Assembly: GCA_000827325.1 (NCBI GenBank)
Contig: KN832880.1
Span: forward strand, 972,803-1,036,802
Direction of reading: 5' to 3'
Length of the DNA stretch: 64,000 bases
Source: Oidiodendron maius Zn
Lineage: Eukaryota; Ascomycota; Leotiomycetes; Myxotrichaceae
Shown here: piece by piece, positions 26,897 to 37,877 of the stretch
Numbering within the stretch: position 1 is the stretch's first letter
How the letters are laid out: every line of letters begins with the position of its first letter
The notes under the pieces: generated by a model
Databases searched by the model: none
What the model was told of the DNA's origin: nothing
The model's input: only the letters and a program-made list of their open reading frames with translations
Translations under genes and position numbers: made by a program

Positions 26897-28551
26897 GGCA
26901 GCTTTGACGATTCGGAAATAGCTACTTTGTTTATCAAATGCGCCCAGACAAACTCTGCAGTGTAAAGAGCAAGTCAAAGGACATTTCCCAAGACACGCGA
27001 GAGTGTCCTTCGCTATAAAGATAGAAGTAAAATAACGACGCTCTCTGGATGAGAGAGGATATCGAAAGTCAAATCTGGTGACGCCGTGTAGTTGTCCCTA
27101 TTGTTGCAGTGTTAAGTGGCTTCGGAGGTATATGACGAGAGGACGGAGTTATGGCCTAAAGCGAGCACCATTTCTTTTCACTCTGGGCTGAAATTTCATA
27201 TCAGGGGCAGCATTTTACCCCCGTCAGTCTTGTGTTCAATTAGTGGAGTAACCCTGCGGGCCAACCGGAGCCGGATGTGCACCAGCGGAAAGCTGAGCTG
27301 CTTGGGCCTCCCGGGGACCGCAGTAAGTACCGGATGACCCCGCTGCATCTGTTGTACAGCTGACCGCGCTGTCAGCGTCGGTATTTTGCCACTGGAAGCT
27401 GCTCTAAGCTGTAGACGTATAAGATTTAAACTGCGCCATAATTTGTAGCCGAAGCTTAGATTATGTTAATGATTAGTTGTTAGGGGTTATGTAGCAAATA
27501 AATTACCGAAGGATTTTAAAGAATTAACGCCACCTTACGGAGAAACCCGAAATCAGCTTCAATTTTGAATACTCAATGAATTTATGGCTCAATCCACCCT
27601 TTTCAGTCACACTGGTAAGTTGACTATTATAGCTGGATATTTATATCCCCGCATTTCGTGGCTTCTCCGGCTCCGTGGAGTTCACATGTTAAATGTTAAA
27701 TATAACACGAAAGTACCATCCCGAGCGATATTAGCTTCGTCCCGCCAACGGATATTACCCATATTACCCCATATCTGGCGCTGACGGAGAGCTGACATAG
27801 CGGCACAGTATCCACACGATAGCCTGAATTTTATTGTCGGTATTCCACCGCTATTCTCGGCTTTGGCTTTGGGTGATATTCGTGTACATGGAGGTACGCA
27901 ATTTTGCTGTTTATTCAATATTCTTATCGCTAGCGCAAGATCTGAGCCCACTGCAGTATGCTTGAAGAGTAGCATATTCGTTGCCTCAAAGCTCCCCAAA
28001 ATTTTCCAACAGCCACAGAGTTCAAGCCACATCTAAGCTCTGCTTCATCGTGAACCCCTGGGTCTTCCGCCCCTTGCATGGACCCCATTTCTACCTCTAT
28101 GCTTGCCGCTCTGCGTCTGTCGATCCGGGGCCGTTCGGCCTTGACTGGGCCCGGCTCCGGAGGGACCAATATGTATGGTCTTTTCCTTTCTCGTCGAAGG
28201 AGCAACCAGTCACAATCAAAACCCAGTTCTTACAGTTCTTTGCTTCGCCATGTGTGTGCCGCTTCATCGCCATCTGCAAATCAACGTGGCTATAGATGCC
28301 CCGCAAAGGCAGCATGTCAGCTTTGCCCTTGACTGCGATGGCCTCCTCTGAAGTCCGACTCAAATGAAGGAAAAGCGACACCAACTGTACAGCTACCGAG
28401 CTTTGCGGCAACATCTAGATGAGGTTTGCGTGCCATTCTACGAGCAGGTCTGGTGAGTACGATGTCCAGTGGTAGCTCGCCGATACCAACACGTCTGACT
28501 TCACAGGTGCGAGCCATCCCATCGTCCGCGACTCAGCCTATCATCGCCGAA
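26897..28551. other. intergenic, nothing recognised
   Basis: Open frames on both strands between 27,600 and 28,520 overlap heavily and have no domain. The end of this stretch leads into the NLR relic. Confidence 0.5.
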
Positions 28552-29620
28552 ATGGATCCCCTCGGCATAACCGCAAGCGTTATCGCCGTCCTGCAGCTGT
28601 CCTCCGAAGTTGTTAAATAGATAAATTCGGCTGCTGATGCGACGAAAGAGAAAACGCCTTCGCGAGGAGCTGTAAGCGTGCGGAAATATTCTCGAACAAC
28701 TCAAAGATGAGGCGCACGATTTAGAGGAAGGCAAAGCGTGGCCAGAGACAATTGAAGCCGAAGGCCCCAGTGCACCGTTGGGCCGTTTGTGGATTGCATT
28801 ACACAAGCTCGAAGCCGAACTCCAGCCTAAAGATGTAAAGAGTTTTTGTGGATCTGAAATGGCCGTTAAATGAGCAGGAGATAAAAGAGATCTTGACAAC
28901 AATTGAGTATGAAAATGTTCTATTGGAGCTGGCTTTGGCTAACAACTCTCGGAAATTGATTCAGAAAGTCCAGAAGACTTGGAACGAGAAAAAGAAGCAG
29001 TTTATGAAGCTTATCCAGGTGATTGGAAAGAGTTCAAGAGAAGTTGAGGGTGAGTTATTAGAGCTGAAGGATAATCTGGCAGTCATTCAGAATTCGCAAG
29101 CCTACTTGCATGATGATCTTAGTGGGTTTCATCGTCGTCAGGATAATCGAGATTTCCTTGAAGATCGATTGACTGTTCTCAACTGGCTGACGCCAATCAA
29201 CTACGCCGCACAACAGAGCGACTTCATCTGTTGGAGACAGGCGCGGACTGGGCAATGGCTTCTAGACTCGAGAGAGCTCAAGACATGGGTAGAGACTGAG
29301 AGGCAGACTCTCTTTTGCCCGTGCATTCCAGGAGCCGGAAAGACGATCCTTACATCGATTGTGATCAATGAGCTCACTACCCGCTTTATAGATGACAATA
29401 ATATCAGTATCGTATACCTCTATTGCAACTTTCGACGGCAAGATAATCAAATGGCCGAAGATCTTCTCACGAATCTGCTGAAGCAGATGTGTCAGGGCCA
29501 ATCTTCTTTACCAGAGAGCGTAAAGGCTCTCCAGAATAGCCATAAGGACGCAGGGACAAACCCATGATTTAATGAAATCTCGAGAGCTCTCCCCGGCGCA
29601 AATCGACATGGTCCATCATC
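28552..29620 (+). pseudogene. NLR-like (STAND) protein relic: N-terminal helical domain plus NACHT start
   Basis: An ATG at 28552 begins MDPLGITASVIAVLQLSSEVV, the typical start of the fungal N-terminal (Fungal_N) domain of NLR proteins. An in-frame TAG ends it at 28620. Recognisable continuation occurs in shifted frames, and a 239-codon open frame at 28848-29567 restores the family: [42 protein letters not shown], then the NACHT P-loop [12 protein letters not shown] and [17 protein letters not shown] at 29565-29567 breaks the next conserved segment (FNEISRAL), after which no NACHT motif, winged helix or repeat domain is found. I see one early stop, at least two frameshifts and a lost C-terminal half, so this is dead. 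Confidence 0.85.
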
Positions 29621-30358
29621 TTCGCAGGTCGGGAGAAGGCCTTTGTCGATATGTCCCGGACAGATGCAGATGCGCTAAGTCATCTCGTAGATGAGAGGAT
29701 AGGTTCTGGTTCGGGAAAAGGCTGCCACAACACAGCTTCCTTAGACTCGTCTTGGCTGCTGACTACGAAGCTCTCCCAGGTCATGGCAGACTGAGGCGAT
29801 AAGCTACGGCTACCAGCCCTCTACGACAAAGAATTATGAGCGATCAGACAAACAATGAAGTAATATAGTAAGGTATCGTGATTAGGGGTAGAGAATCATG
29901 ATCTGCTCAGCCGTCGCTTGCCCGCCTGTGGAGCCTTATTGGCCGCATTTGCCAAGACACCCTGAAAATCCCCAAAGCGATGAACGCGCTCCACCTCCCC
30001 TCCACACCATCGCCCCATTCCCGCACAAAAAGCTCCTCTCCCCGATAGCTACCCGCGATATACACCACTACTAACCATCCATTGGCGTCTGTGTCAGTGG
30101 AGGACGAGCTTCCCGTTACAAACCCTCCGAGTGCGGCAGGCAACAACGGTCGGCCTACCCCGCGCTTTGGAGATCAAGCTCATCCCGCAGGCAGATATTC
30201 TTATTACCCTTCACCTCTCTGAAGGCTGGCATTGATTGCCCTCTACTTCATTCTCACGCATGGTGCCAGACATGCCAAGGACCGTGCATGGCTATCTAAT
30301 TAGTAGTACGAAATCTGCCAGTGTGTCTTTGAGGGAGTGCCGTAGGACAAGCCAAAAG
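29621..30358. other. intergenic, nothing recognised
   Basis: This lies between the NLR relic and the hydrolase gene. It may contain unrecognisable debris of the NLR. No domain is seen on either strand. Confidence 0.45.
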
Positions 30359-31575
30359 CATGGTGAGCGGCCCTTGCAACTCTATTTCTACTTGAGACCT
30401 TTAGGCGGGTAGGAGCTAACAAATTACTTGATCAGGGCTCTGCGGTAAATCTTAACGAGATCAAACGATTCGAATTTACTGAAGTCTATACACATCCTGA
30501 TGCGAATGTCGATATTGTCTTCGTCCATGGTTTGAATGGGGATCCGCGGCGGTCATGGGTGGGCAAAAACGGGACCTTTTGGCCCACACAGCTCCTTCCT
30601 GCCACCTTAAAATCGGCGCAAGCACGAATACTGGTATACGGATATAATGCAGACCTCTTTGCATTTAGTAATGGCCAGAATGCCAGGTAAGACTACTGGC
30701 GTGTATAGGCATAACTAAGCTAAGTTGTGAATAGTTCGGACATGATCCACAACCATGCACAATCGCTTCTAACACAACTTACCCTCGAACGGAAGTTTGA
30801 GGAGAAAACAAGTCATCCGATCATCTTCGTTTGCCATAGCCTAGGAGGAATTCTGGTAAAAAAGGCTCTCGAGATATCGCAAGGTTATATTAATGACCTC
30901 CGATCGATATTCATCTCAACGTACGGGCTTATGTTCCTGGGAACACCCCACAATGGTGCTGACCCAGCGAAATGGGACGTGATCCTCCAAGGAATGGTTA
31001 GCGCATTGATCCCCAAAAGGATCATGGATACGGAAGCGCCGCTGGTCAGGACCCTCCAGAAGAATAATGAGACCCTACAGAATATCAACATTGCTTTCCT
31101 CGATATTATCTCGCGCTTTGAAGTCTGCATGGTCCATGAGATAATAAAATCAGATCTTCATGGGACGAGAGCCTTTGTAGTCGATCAGGGTTCGGCTGCT
31201 CCGCTTTTACCTAACGTGTTGTATTTCGGGATCGAAGCCAACCATTCAGATATGTGCAAATTTGATTCCAAGAACTCTCCCGGATACCTGAATATTTCAA
31301 GCACACTTAAGTCCTGGTATTGTAATATTTCCTTCCTCCCTCCCTTTATATTGCCTCAGTTTTCGGCCACAATGCCCATTAGCATCAGGAGTCATATATG
31401 TTAATATGCCACTAATCATTTGCATAGGGTTAAAGAGTGCGTGCCAGTGATTCGAGAACGGCAGATAGTTGAACGGCAGGTCGAACAGCAGAAGCCTGTG
31501 GCCGTGACAGCTGGGATGCACAATGAAGTCAATAATTCGACGCTCATGGTACGCCTCTATTCTTCCTACACATGA
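30359..31575 (+). CDS. alpha/beta-hydrolase of the fungal NLR-associated (SesB-like) type
   Basis: The exon chain is 30359-30361 (only the ATG, before a GTGAGC donor), 30436-30686, 30735-31316 and 31428 onward, in phase. It encodes IVFVHGLNGDPRRSW (oxyanion-loop region), ILVYGYNADLF, then the nucleophile elbow VCHSLGGILVKKALE and MFLGTPHNGADPAKWD, matching lipase/thioesterase-like domains found alone or at the N-terminus of fungal NLRs. The exon after 31428 ends in QQKPVAVTAGMHNEVNNSTLM and can run on to a stop at 31573. I see no in-phase splice from it into the next open segments (31632-31742, 31799-31875), although those look protein-like. The enzyme probably acts on lipids or esters in nonself-triggered cell death. 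Its true 3' end, and whether it fuses to the large ORF downstream, are unresolved. Confidence 0.72.
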
Positions 31576-31983
31576 CATAGAACCGGGCTATAAAATCATC
31601 TCCAACTTCAGCTATAATTGAGTAATTGTAGTCCTCTCAATGTTACTAGTCTATTGTCCCGAAGGGTCAACCATCTCAAATTTCTTTCTGATATGTCTCA
31701 AGGACTACAAACAGAGTCTGGAGCACTTTCTAAAAACATTTCTGGTACGTTACATAGGGAGAGTCTTCAATTTCATTAACCTGTACCTATTGAACAAGCT
31801 CCTCCGAGAATAAGATTTGAGTTTGAGGTAGCGGACTTTGAGAAGACATATCTAAGGAAGGCGGGCAATCGCTAAGTCTTATTAACACATCCACCAAGTG
31901 GGATGTGACGTAGGAGATGTGCCCCATCCCGAATTTCTCCTCTGTACTTATTGGGTAGAGTGAACTGATTTGGTTCCATATAG

Positions 31984-34900
31984 ATCTTTCAATAAACGAC
32001 TCTGAAGATGCTGGCTATGATAGTGAATTAGTGGATATAGCTCAACCTTCTTCTCTGACCATCAAACCGTCAGCGTCACCAGGTAGCATACGTTCTTCCC
32101 ACCAAACGCTCTCATCAGGGCTTGAGCCAGTGTCACGACGGTGGGAAAATGCCATTTATCGCCGGCGGCCTAGAGCCCCAGTACCGCTTGGTTTGGGATT
32201 GGGCCTGCTTGGAAAATCCTTTTCTCTTCAGAGGCCTCAAATCTCGCGGTTTAGGCACAGAAACTCATTTAGTACCATAGAAGCTGCTGGTCTACGAGCT
32301 GTCCCCGCAGAAGTCAGTCGAGCGACGGCTCGCGGATATGTCCAAAGTGCTAATCCCCACGCCGTGTCTCGTGGCCTGATATCAGGAAATTCACTTGCGG
32401 AGGCTGCTTTGGCCCATATCTCAGGTCCGTCAGCTGCTAGATTGGGAGGTGTGATCAATAATCGTCGATCGTCATCTCTGCATTCAACTGAACAGAGACA
32501 ATTGCGTCCAGGAATAGTCTCATATGCTGCAGCAGTTTCCGGCCTTGCTCGTGATGCAGTCTCTGGAGAAGCTAGCCTGGCTGCCACTGGGCGTCCAATC
32601 AGTCGCCGTGAACGCGAGGCGGCATTAAGCCCACCACGGGGTATAAATCAAGCAACGGCAGTGCCCATCCAAACCAACATACAAAACAGCTTCAATCTTC
32701 CAGGTAGCTTATACCCGACGTCGGACAACAGTTTCCCAAGTCTATTTGTTCCTCAAGGGTTACGTTCGGAGCGAGATGAAACATCGACATTTCCGGATCA
32801 TCCTAACTTAGCCCCGCAAGAGCATATGATTTATTCTAGTGACCTAAAAGATGCAATTTCATCACAAGACTCTGCAAGAACTCGAAAGCTACTGGCGCAA
32901 TATTTTCCACAGGTTGCTGTTGGGGAATATTCCTGGCTAATGGAGCTAACACAACTCGGGTATTCTACGACAGAGATTGCAGATGTGTTGTTGGAGAAAT
33001 CACTTGATGGACCTTGGATCTTTGGAGCATTCGAGGCAGAACCAGTGTCACCCTTTATGGAAGATTTCCATGTCCATCACTGTGTCCATGGCACGGAAAG
33101 CACTGGGGATACCAGTGTCTCGAAGAAAAATAATGAATCCGTTCTTGATTCCACTGTATCGACTAATGTGGGAAGCTTCAATTTCCCGGTTCGGGAAACT
33201 GTGCAATACTTCTGCGGCCTCGGTGGAGTACACCCAGACGCCAGTGGGCTTAATCAGAAGGCACTTACATCAGTCAGCTTCATGGAGGAAAACTCAACCG
33301 CAATTGTTTCTTTATCAGGACAGATTCCTTCATTGGGTGATTCGAACGAGGCACTGGAGGTGTTGAATGGAATACTTCAAAACCTCGAATTTGCAGCTAG
33401 CGTCCTTCAACAAGTCGGTGGATGCTGTAACTCTTTCACCATTTTGTTCAAACACGGTTCTGTCATAGAGATGCAGAGAGTCGAATTGGCAATGCTTCGC
33501 CGATTTCGTATAATATTGGGGGAAATAATAGAATCATATGATGGCATTTTACGTAGCAAGCACCTCTGGTCGCAACTATGCCCTTTGGTCGGGCTCGATG
33601 GAATCTTTGCCGACATTCCCCCATCATGTAGCGGTTCACACATAATTTATGTGTGCAGCCTTGTTGTGCAATTTCTATCTCTGGCCATGCTATCCTATGC
33701 CCAGGCGCATTGCGGTGCAGTGCGACCCTTCTTCCTAGATACTCCACAGAAGAGGGTTGTCCTTGTGGGCTCAGCCGACAACAATAGCCATGCAAGAATG
33801 CCATGTATTGTTGGGTCTTTAGTGGGGTTAAGTTGCATGGGAGACATGATTGGACAACCGGTCTTTGCATTTCAATACTTCCCACAGTACGAAGAAGCTT
33901 TTACCAAGGAGAGAACTAGTGAAAAGTTCGATCTAGTTGCCTGTGCAGAAGATTTGTTAGATACCTGGGGCCCCGGAAAACTCATTGCGGACAAAATAAA
34001 TTCTCAAAGGATATTCGAAATTTTCATAGGAGGTGGGATTATCACCGCCACTGGGAAGGAGAAGGAAGCGGATCAGCCTGTACTTCACTGGAGTTGCGAG
34101 AAGGTGCCGAAAGATTCACTTACGTTGTGGTTTGATCGGAGATCAAAAATCAGAGTCGGCACCTTGGTCGCTGAGAACCCCAAATGCAAGGCCGATATTC
34201 AAGCCCAGATAGAAAACGCTGTACCATTGCTTCAGGAACTAGGAACATTTCCAAGTTATTGGGAAGTGTCGGAAAGGCAGATCGGGCTTGGAGTTCAGGG
34301 AGGGCAATCCATCGTCGGTGCTTTTCAATTCAACCAGACCTGGATCAAAATGCCCGGACACACCAAAAAGTCAGCAATGCTTGCACAGCAAGCTGTATAT
34401 ACTGGCGATCTTGAGAGCCCCCTTGGCGTCCAGGTAAGTCTCTGCACTGGAATAGCCCGCAGAGTTCGGCTTCGTGAGCTCCTGGCAGACGTCCTCCCGG
34501 CTTATATTTCGGCGCTTGTTACAAAACCACCTCTCTGGAAGGCACTTAATGAGGACTTCCATATTCTGAGAGCCTTGAGAGGATCTAATCTGAACGATTG
34601 GCTCATTCAACTTGATCATGACCACCAGAGAACATTTGAGAACCTTGTCCTTGCTGTTCTGCTCCTTCTCCAGGGAACTGGCGTAGACCGCAAGGGGCAA
34701 AACTTTGTCATTGCTTGGACTCAGCCTAATTTACCGTTCCAGTGCTTCAAAGTCCCTTGCACACAAGAGAGCTACTGGGCACGCATGCTCGCCGACTCTG
34801 AAGAGATTGCAACGTTTGCCTATATTACCACTAAATGCCTCGAAACAACCCAAGTTCAGTGTCGTGGACCTGCTGGAGCATGGGCTAATTCCACTGGCTT

Positions 34901-35213
34901 ACTCTGGACCGCCGTCTCCTGCTATCAGGACAGGGCGACTGCAGCGACTTCCTTGACACCCGCAACACAATGGTCTTTGAAAGACTCTGAAGCGTACCTG
35001 ATCGGCAAACATGACGCTCCATTATTTGTACGAGTTGACAGACCGAATAATAACGAGGAGCCACGCTTACTGGTTTCGTCAAGCACCATCCCAGCGGAGT
35101 ATCTATATAGATTGTACCTAAAGGGGAAACCACGGAGGCTGAGAGAGAAGAAGGTTCTTGATCAATTTGCCGAGAGTGTTATTGTTCTCGTAAAGAAACA
35201 CGGTAAACCCTGA
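31984..35213 (+). CDS. very large unrecognised fungal protein (C-terminal exon of about 1,076 codons)
   Basis: From an acceptor at 31981-31983 the frame is open to 35213. It has no ATG until about residue 280, so its start must lie in an upstream exon, most simply the alpha/beta-hydrolase. The first 250 residues are basic, Ser/Ala/Arg-rich and low in order (SLTIKPSASPGSIRSSHQ, PVPLGLGLGLLGKSF). After that comes a compact acidic stretch, SWLMELTQLGYSTTEIADVLL, DGPWIFGAFE and FHVHHCVH, which resembles a linker found in several large fungal proteins of unknown function. The remaining 700 residues look folded, with Trp-, Cys- and Gly-rich motifs such as VLVGSADNNSHARMP, AFQYFPQYEEAFTKER, LHWSCEKVP and RRLREKKVL. 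I recognise no catalytic domain. An intact 3.2-kb frame argues for selection. Confidence 0.7.
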
Positions 35214-35860
35214 GACACAGGGCAGATTAATATGACGGTAGCATAGCACCATGAATTATGGATAAAATAGATTATTATTCATCTGCTCAAGGGCGATGTT
35301 TTCACTTTCCTACCAATCAACTCTGACTGCACAACTTATCGTGTAACAGGACGCCTTTACATCTACGCTTTTGCACTCTTAGGCTGGGTAATCATAACGC
35401 AATAGCTTTAGTATACAAGTCCAAGATGCTTTAATTCTTCAGAGCTTGTAATTGACACATGACAGAGAAGTACTAGATAACGATGCCATAATTTCTTGGG
35501 ACTCTGTATCGTCTTGCTCCATACGCAGGTGAGCCTTATATAGTCATAATATTGGTAGGTTAAGAGATGGAACCTTTCAATTTTTTGCCTATATACTGTA
35601 GAAAACTATGCACTAGGTCTTCTTGTAGATAAAGAAGTCAAAGTTCTAGATATAGTTACTATCATATTGATCGATGCAGTCAAGTGTGCCGCAACTTCGA
35701 ACAATCAATGAAGGTGTTCAGTGGAGAATCCAAAACAGGATTTCAAAATTTGACACATTCAATTTAGGAGAGACGATATCAAAGAGTTTATAAATATCAT
35801 ACAAGCATCTGGAATGCCCTAATATCCAAACTTCGAATACCTAGTGGAAGGCTGTCGCCA
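35214..35860. other. intergenic, AT-rich, nothing recognised
   Basis: This lies between two convergent gene ends. No coding signal was seen. Confidence 0.5.
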
Positions 35861-36910
35861 TCAAATATACCCGCTTTCCTCATAGAACCTCCTCGCAGCT
35901 GTATGTAGCGGAATTGGCGACCTGGCCATGGAAGACGGATCCAGCGGATAGGTCAATGGGCTCCGCTCAGGTGGCATATGAGCATACTGAATCTCTAAGC
36001 TTTTCCTAGTTTCCACCAGGCACCAAGTAAGCAAGTAAGCAATGTCATCTGGCAAGTCATCCCGCACCAGCACTATGAAATCCGAGAAGTCAATAGTAGG
36101 AGTTTCATCTGGGACGGAACTCCAAAAGCCAGCCCGAATCGAAGCCGGCTCAAAGCCGGGCTCGGATGCTAAACTCTCCAATGCCTCTTTCTCTACTGGG
36201 ATCGGGACTAAGTTTTGATCTTTGATGAGTTCTGCCCACCAAGGTGTCATGATTGCCTCCTGTAAGACGGCATCTGCTTGACCGCTACGCATATTTGCGA
36301 TTGCCTGTTCTGGTCGGGTAGTGAGGATATAAGAACCGCCCCACTCCTTCAATGTTGCTTCATCGATCCCATGCGCCTCCATCAAACGCATAGCGACGTA
36401 GCCAATGAAGTTGGTTCCATCATTCAAAGATGTTGCAATCCGTAAGGGCGGCTTAACCCGACGTAGATCTTCGAATGAATGCACGTCATATTTCGGATGT
36501 ATTGCGAGCATCATCCGGTCTCGCTGGGGGAGCACGGCTAATGCTCGCAGGTGTGGCATTGGGCCTGATCCAGCGAACATCCCTTCGCCAGTAATGATAG
36601 ACGACAAGAGCTTAGCAGGTGTACCAATACACAGTTGAGCCTCGCCATCAGATACCAGTTGCAACGCTTCCAAACCACCTCCGCGCATGTTCCATATAGC
36701 AACTCGGCTGCGGGGACCTGCTCGGTCACAAAATTCTTGGGTGATCCAGGAGCAGATACGATGGAAGTTCGCCTGGCCCCAGTCTCCAATAAAGTGCATT
36801 GTAACAGAACGTGAGATTGAGGGCTCGGAGTCTGTCCCTTTGATATTTTCCGATGTCGAAGTCATTGTGCAATCTGATAAGTTGCCTAAAGGTGAGATAA
36901 CGATGGTCAT
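35861..36910 (-). CDS. TAXI/NMT1-type periplasmic-binding-protein-like fold in a fungus
   Basis: This is a single exon of 349 residues starting at an ATG, without signal peptide or membrane segment. The fold pattern matches TAXI-family TRAP solute receptors and NMT1-like proteins: an early strand then GGGLEALQLVSDGEAQLCIGTPA, LRALAVLPQRDRMMLAIHP, YDVHSFEDLRRVKPPLRIAT, and QAIANMRSGQADAVLQEAIMTPWW. In bacteria these proteins capture organic acids outside the cell for a membrane transporter. Here there is no leader and no TRAP membrane subunit, so a cytosolic role is likely. The family's bacterial home, the lack of introns and the accessory setting suggest horizontal gain by fungi. It sits next to the regulator and oxidase genes of the following group. 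Confidence 0.8.
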   Translation of the reverse strand: MTIVISPLGNLSDCTMTSTSENIKGTDSEPSISRSVTMHFIGDWGQANFHRICSWITQEFCDRAGPRSRVAIWNMRGGGLEALQLVSDGEAQLCIGTPAKLLSSIITGEGMFAGSGPMPHLRALAVLPQRDRMMLAIHPKYDVHSFEDLRRVKPPLRIATSLNDGTNFIGYVAMRLMEAHGIDEATLKEWGGSYILTTRPEQAIANMRSGQADAVLQEAIMTPWWAELIKDQNLVPIPVEKEALESLASEPGFEPASIRAGFWSSVPDETPTIDFSDFIVLVRDDLPDDIAYLLTWCLVETRKSLEIQYAHMPPERSPLTYPLDPSSMARSPIPLHTAARRFYEESGYI

Positions 36911-37877
36911 GGTATAGCGGTTTTACTCATAACTGAAAAGGTTTCCTGAAGTCAATATATAAAGTGTATATGGGCGCATTTCCCACCTCCAGGTTCAGAA
37001 TGAACCCCACATTCCATCAAATCATATGCCAAAGTGCATAACTATCCCACAGTTCCATTGTGTACCACGTCCCACGTCCCGCGTCCCACATTATTACTCA
37101 ATTAATCTCTTGTGAATATATGGGGTACCTTTGATTCACGGACTTTTGTGAAAGTCCTAAAACCGAGCCAAACTATCGCGCTCGGTCCTGGACTTTCCGG
37201 AAGACCGAATGCCGAGCTTAGGCGAGGTGTTCAGTCACGCGATTCTCCCACATCAGAACATGAGATGGATATCAGGGTATATATACTTGATCCTTTAAGT
37301 TTCAAGAATTAATCATACGCTGGTTATTTTGTGATACATAACATTGCCTTCTTTCTTTATCGATAGACTTATATGAGGTTTCGGCATAGCCTTGCGGTGA
37401 AGCTTTCTTTACCAGTTGTCTCAATAAGAGCCTAGGAGGAGCGTTGCCTTCCAGAGCTCAATAGGTACATTTCTAAGAGGGTAATGAAACGAAAGCTGAT
37501 ATTCAAGATGTGATCTGTACGACAATATTGAGTGATAATTGGGTCGTATTGAATAAGCCGCCAGCTGCTTGTAATAGGTGGCATATCAGCCAATGATGTA
37601 GATTCCGCAAAATTCTTAAATGGGAAGAGGAGACGAGGCAACAATGATTCGGCGGGGATTGGACTTTTTGATAATCATAGTACGAAGAGTTGAAAAGACG
37701 TCATTCGCTATTGAAACCGGAAAACTCGGGCCTATCTACATTCCGCCCCATTTATTCCAAAAGCGGTAGTTTAAGCGGACTTGCAGTCATTAGCTTCGCA
37801 CACAACATGGGCGGGGTAGAGACAGCTCATAGACACTAGAAATATGAACTCTTATCCTTTATTCAGGGTTCAACAAC
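36911..37877. other. intergenic, divergent promoter, nothing recognised
   Basis: This is the shared upstream region of the TAXI-like gene (minus) and the regulator (plus). It includes a small tandem of a 7-bp CACGTCC-like unit at 37066-37086. No credible gene was seen. Confidence 0.5.

Noticed and set aside
28078-28332. Small Ser/Arg-rich frame starting MDPISTSMLAAL upstream of the NLR relic
   Set aside because: It overlaps several other frames and shows no domain or splice partners.
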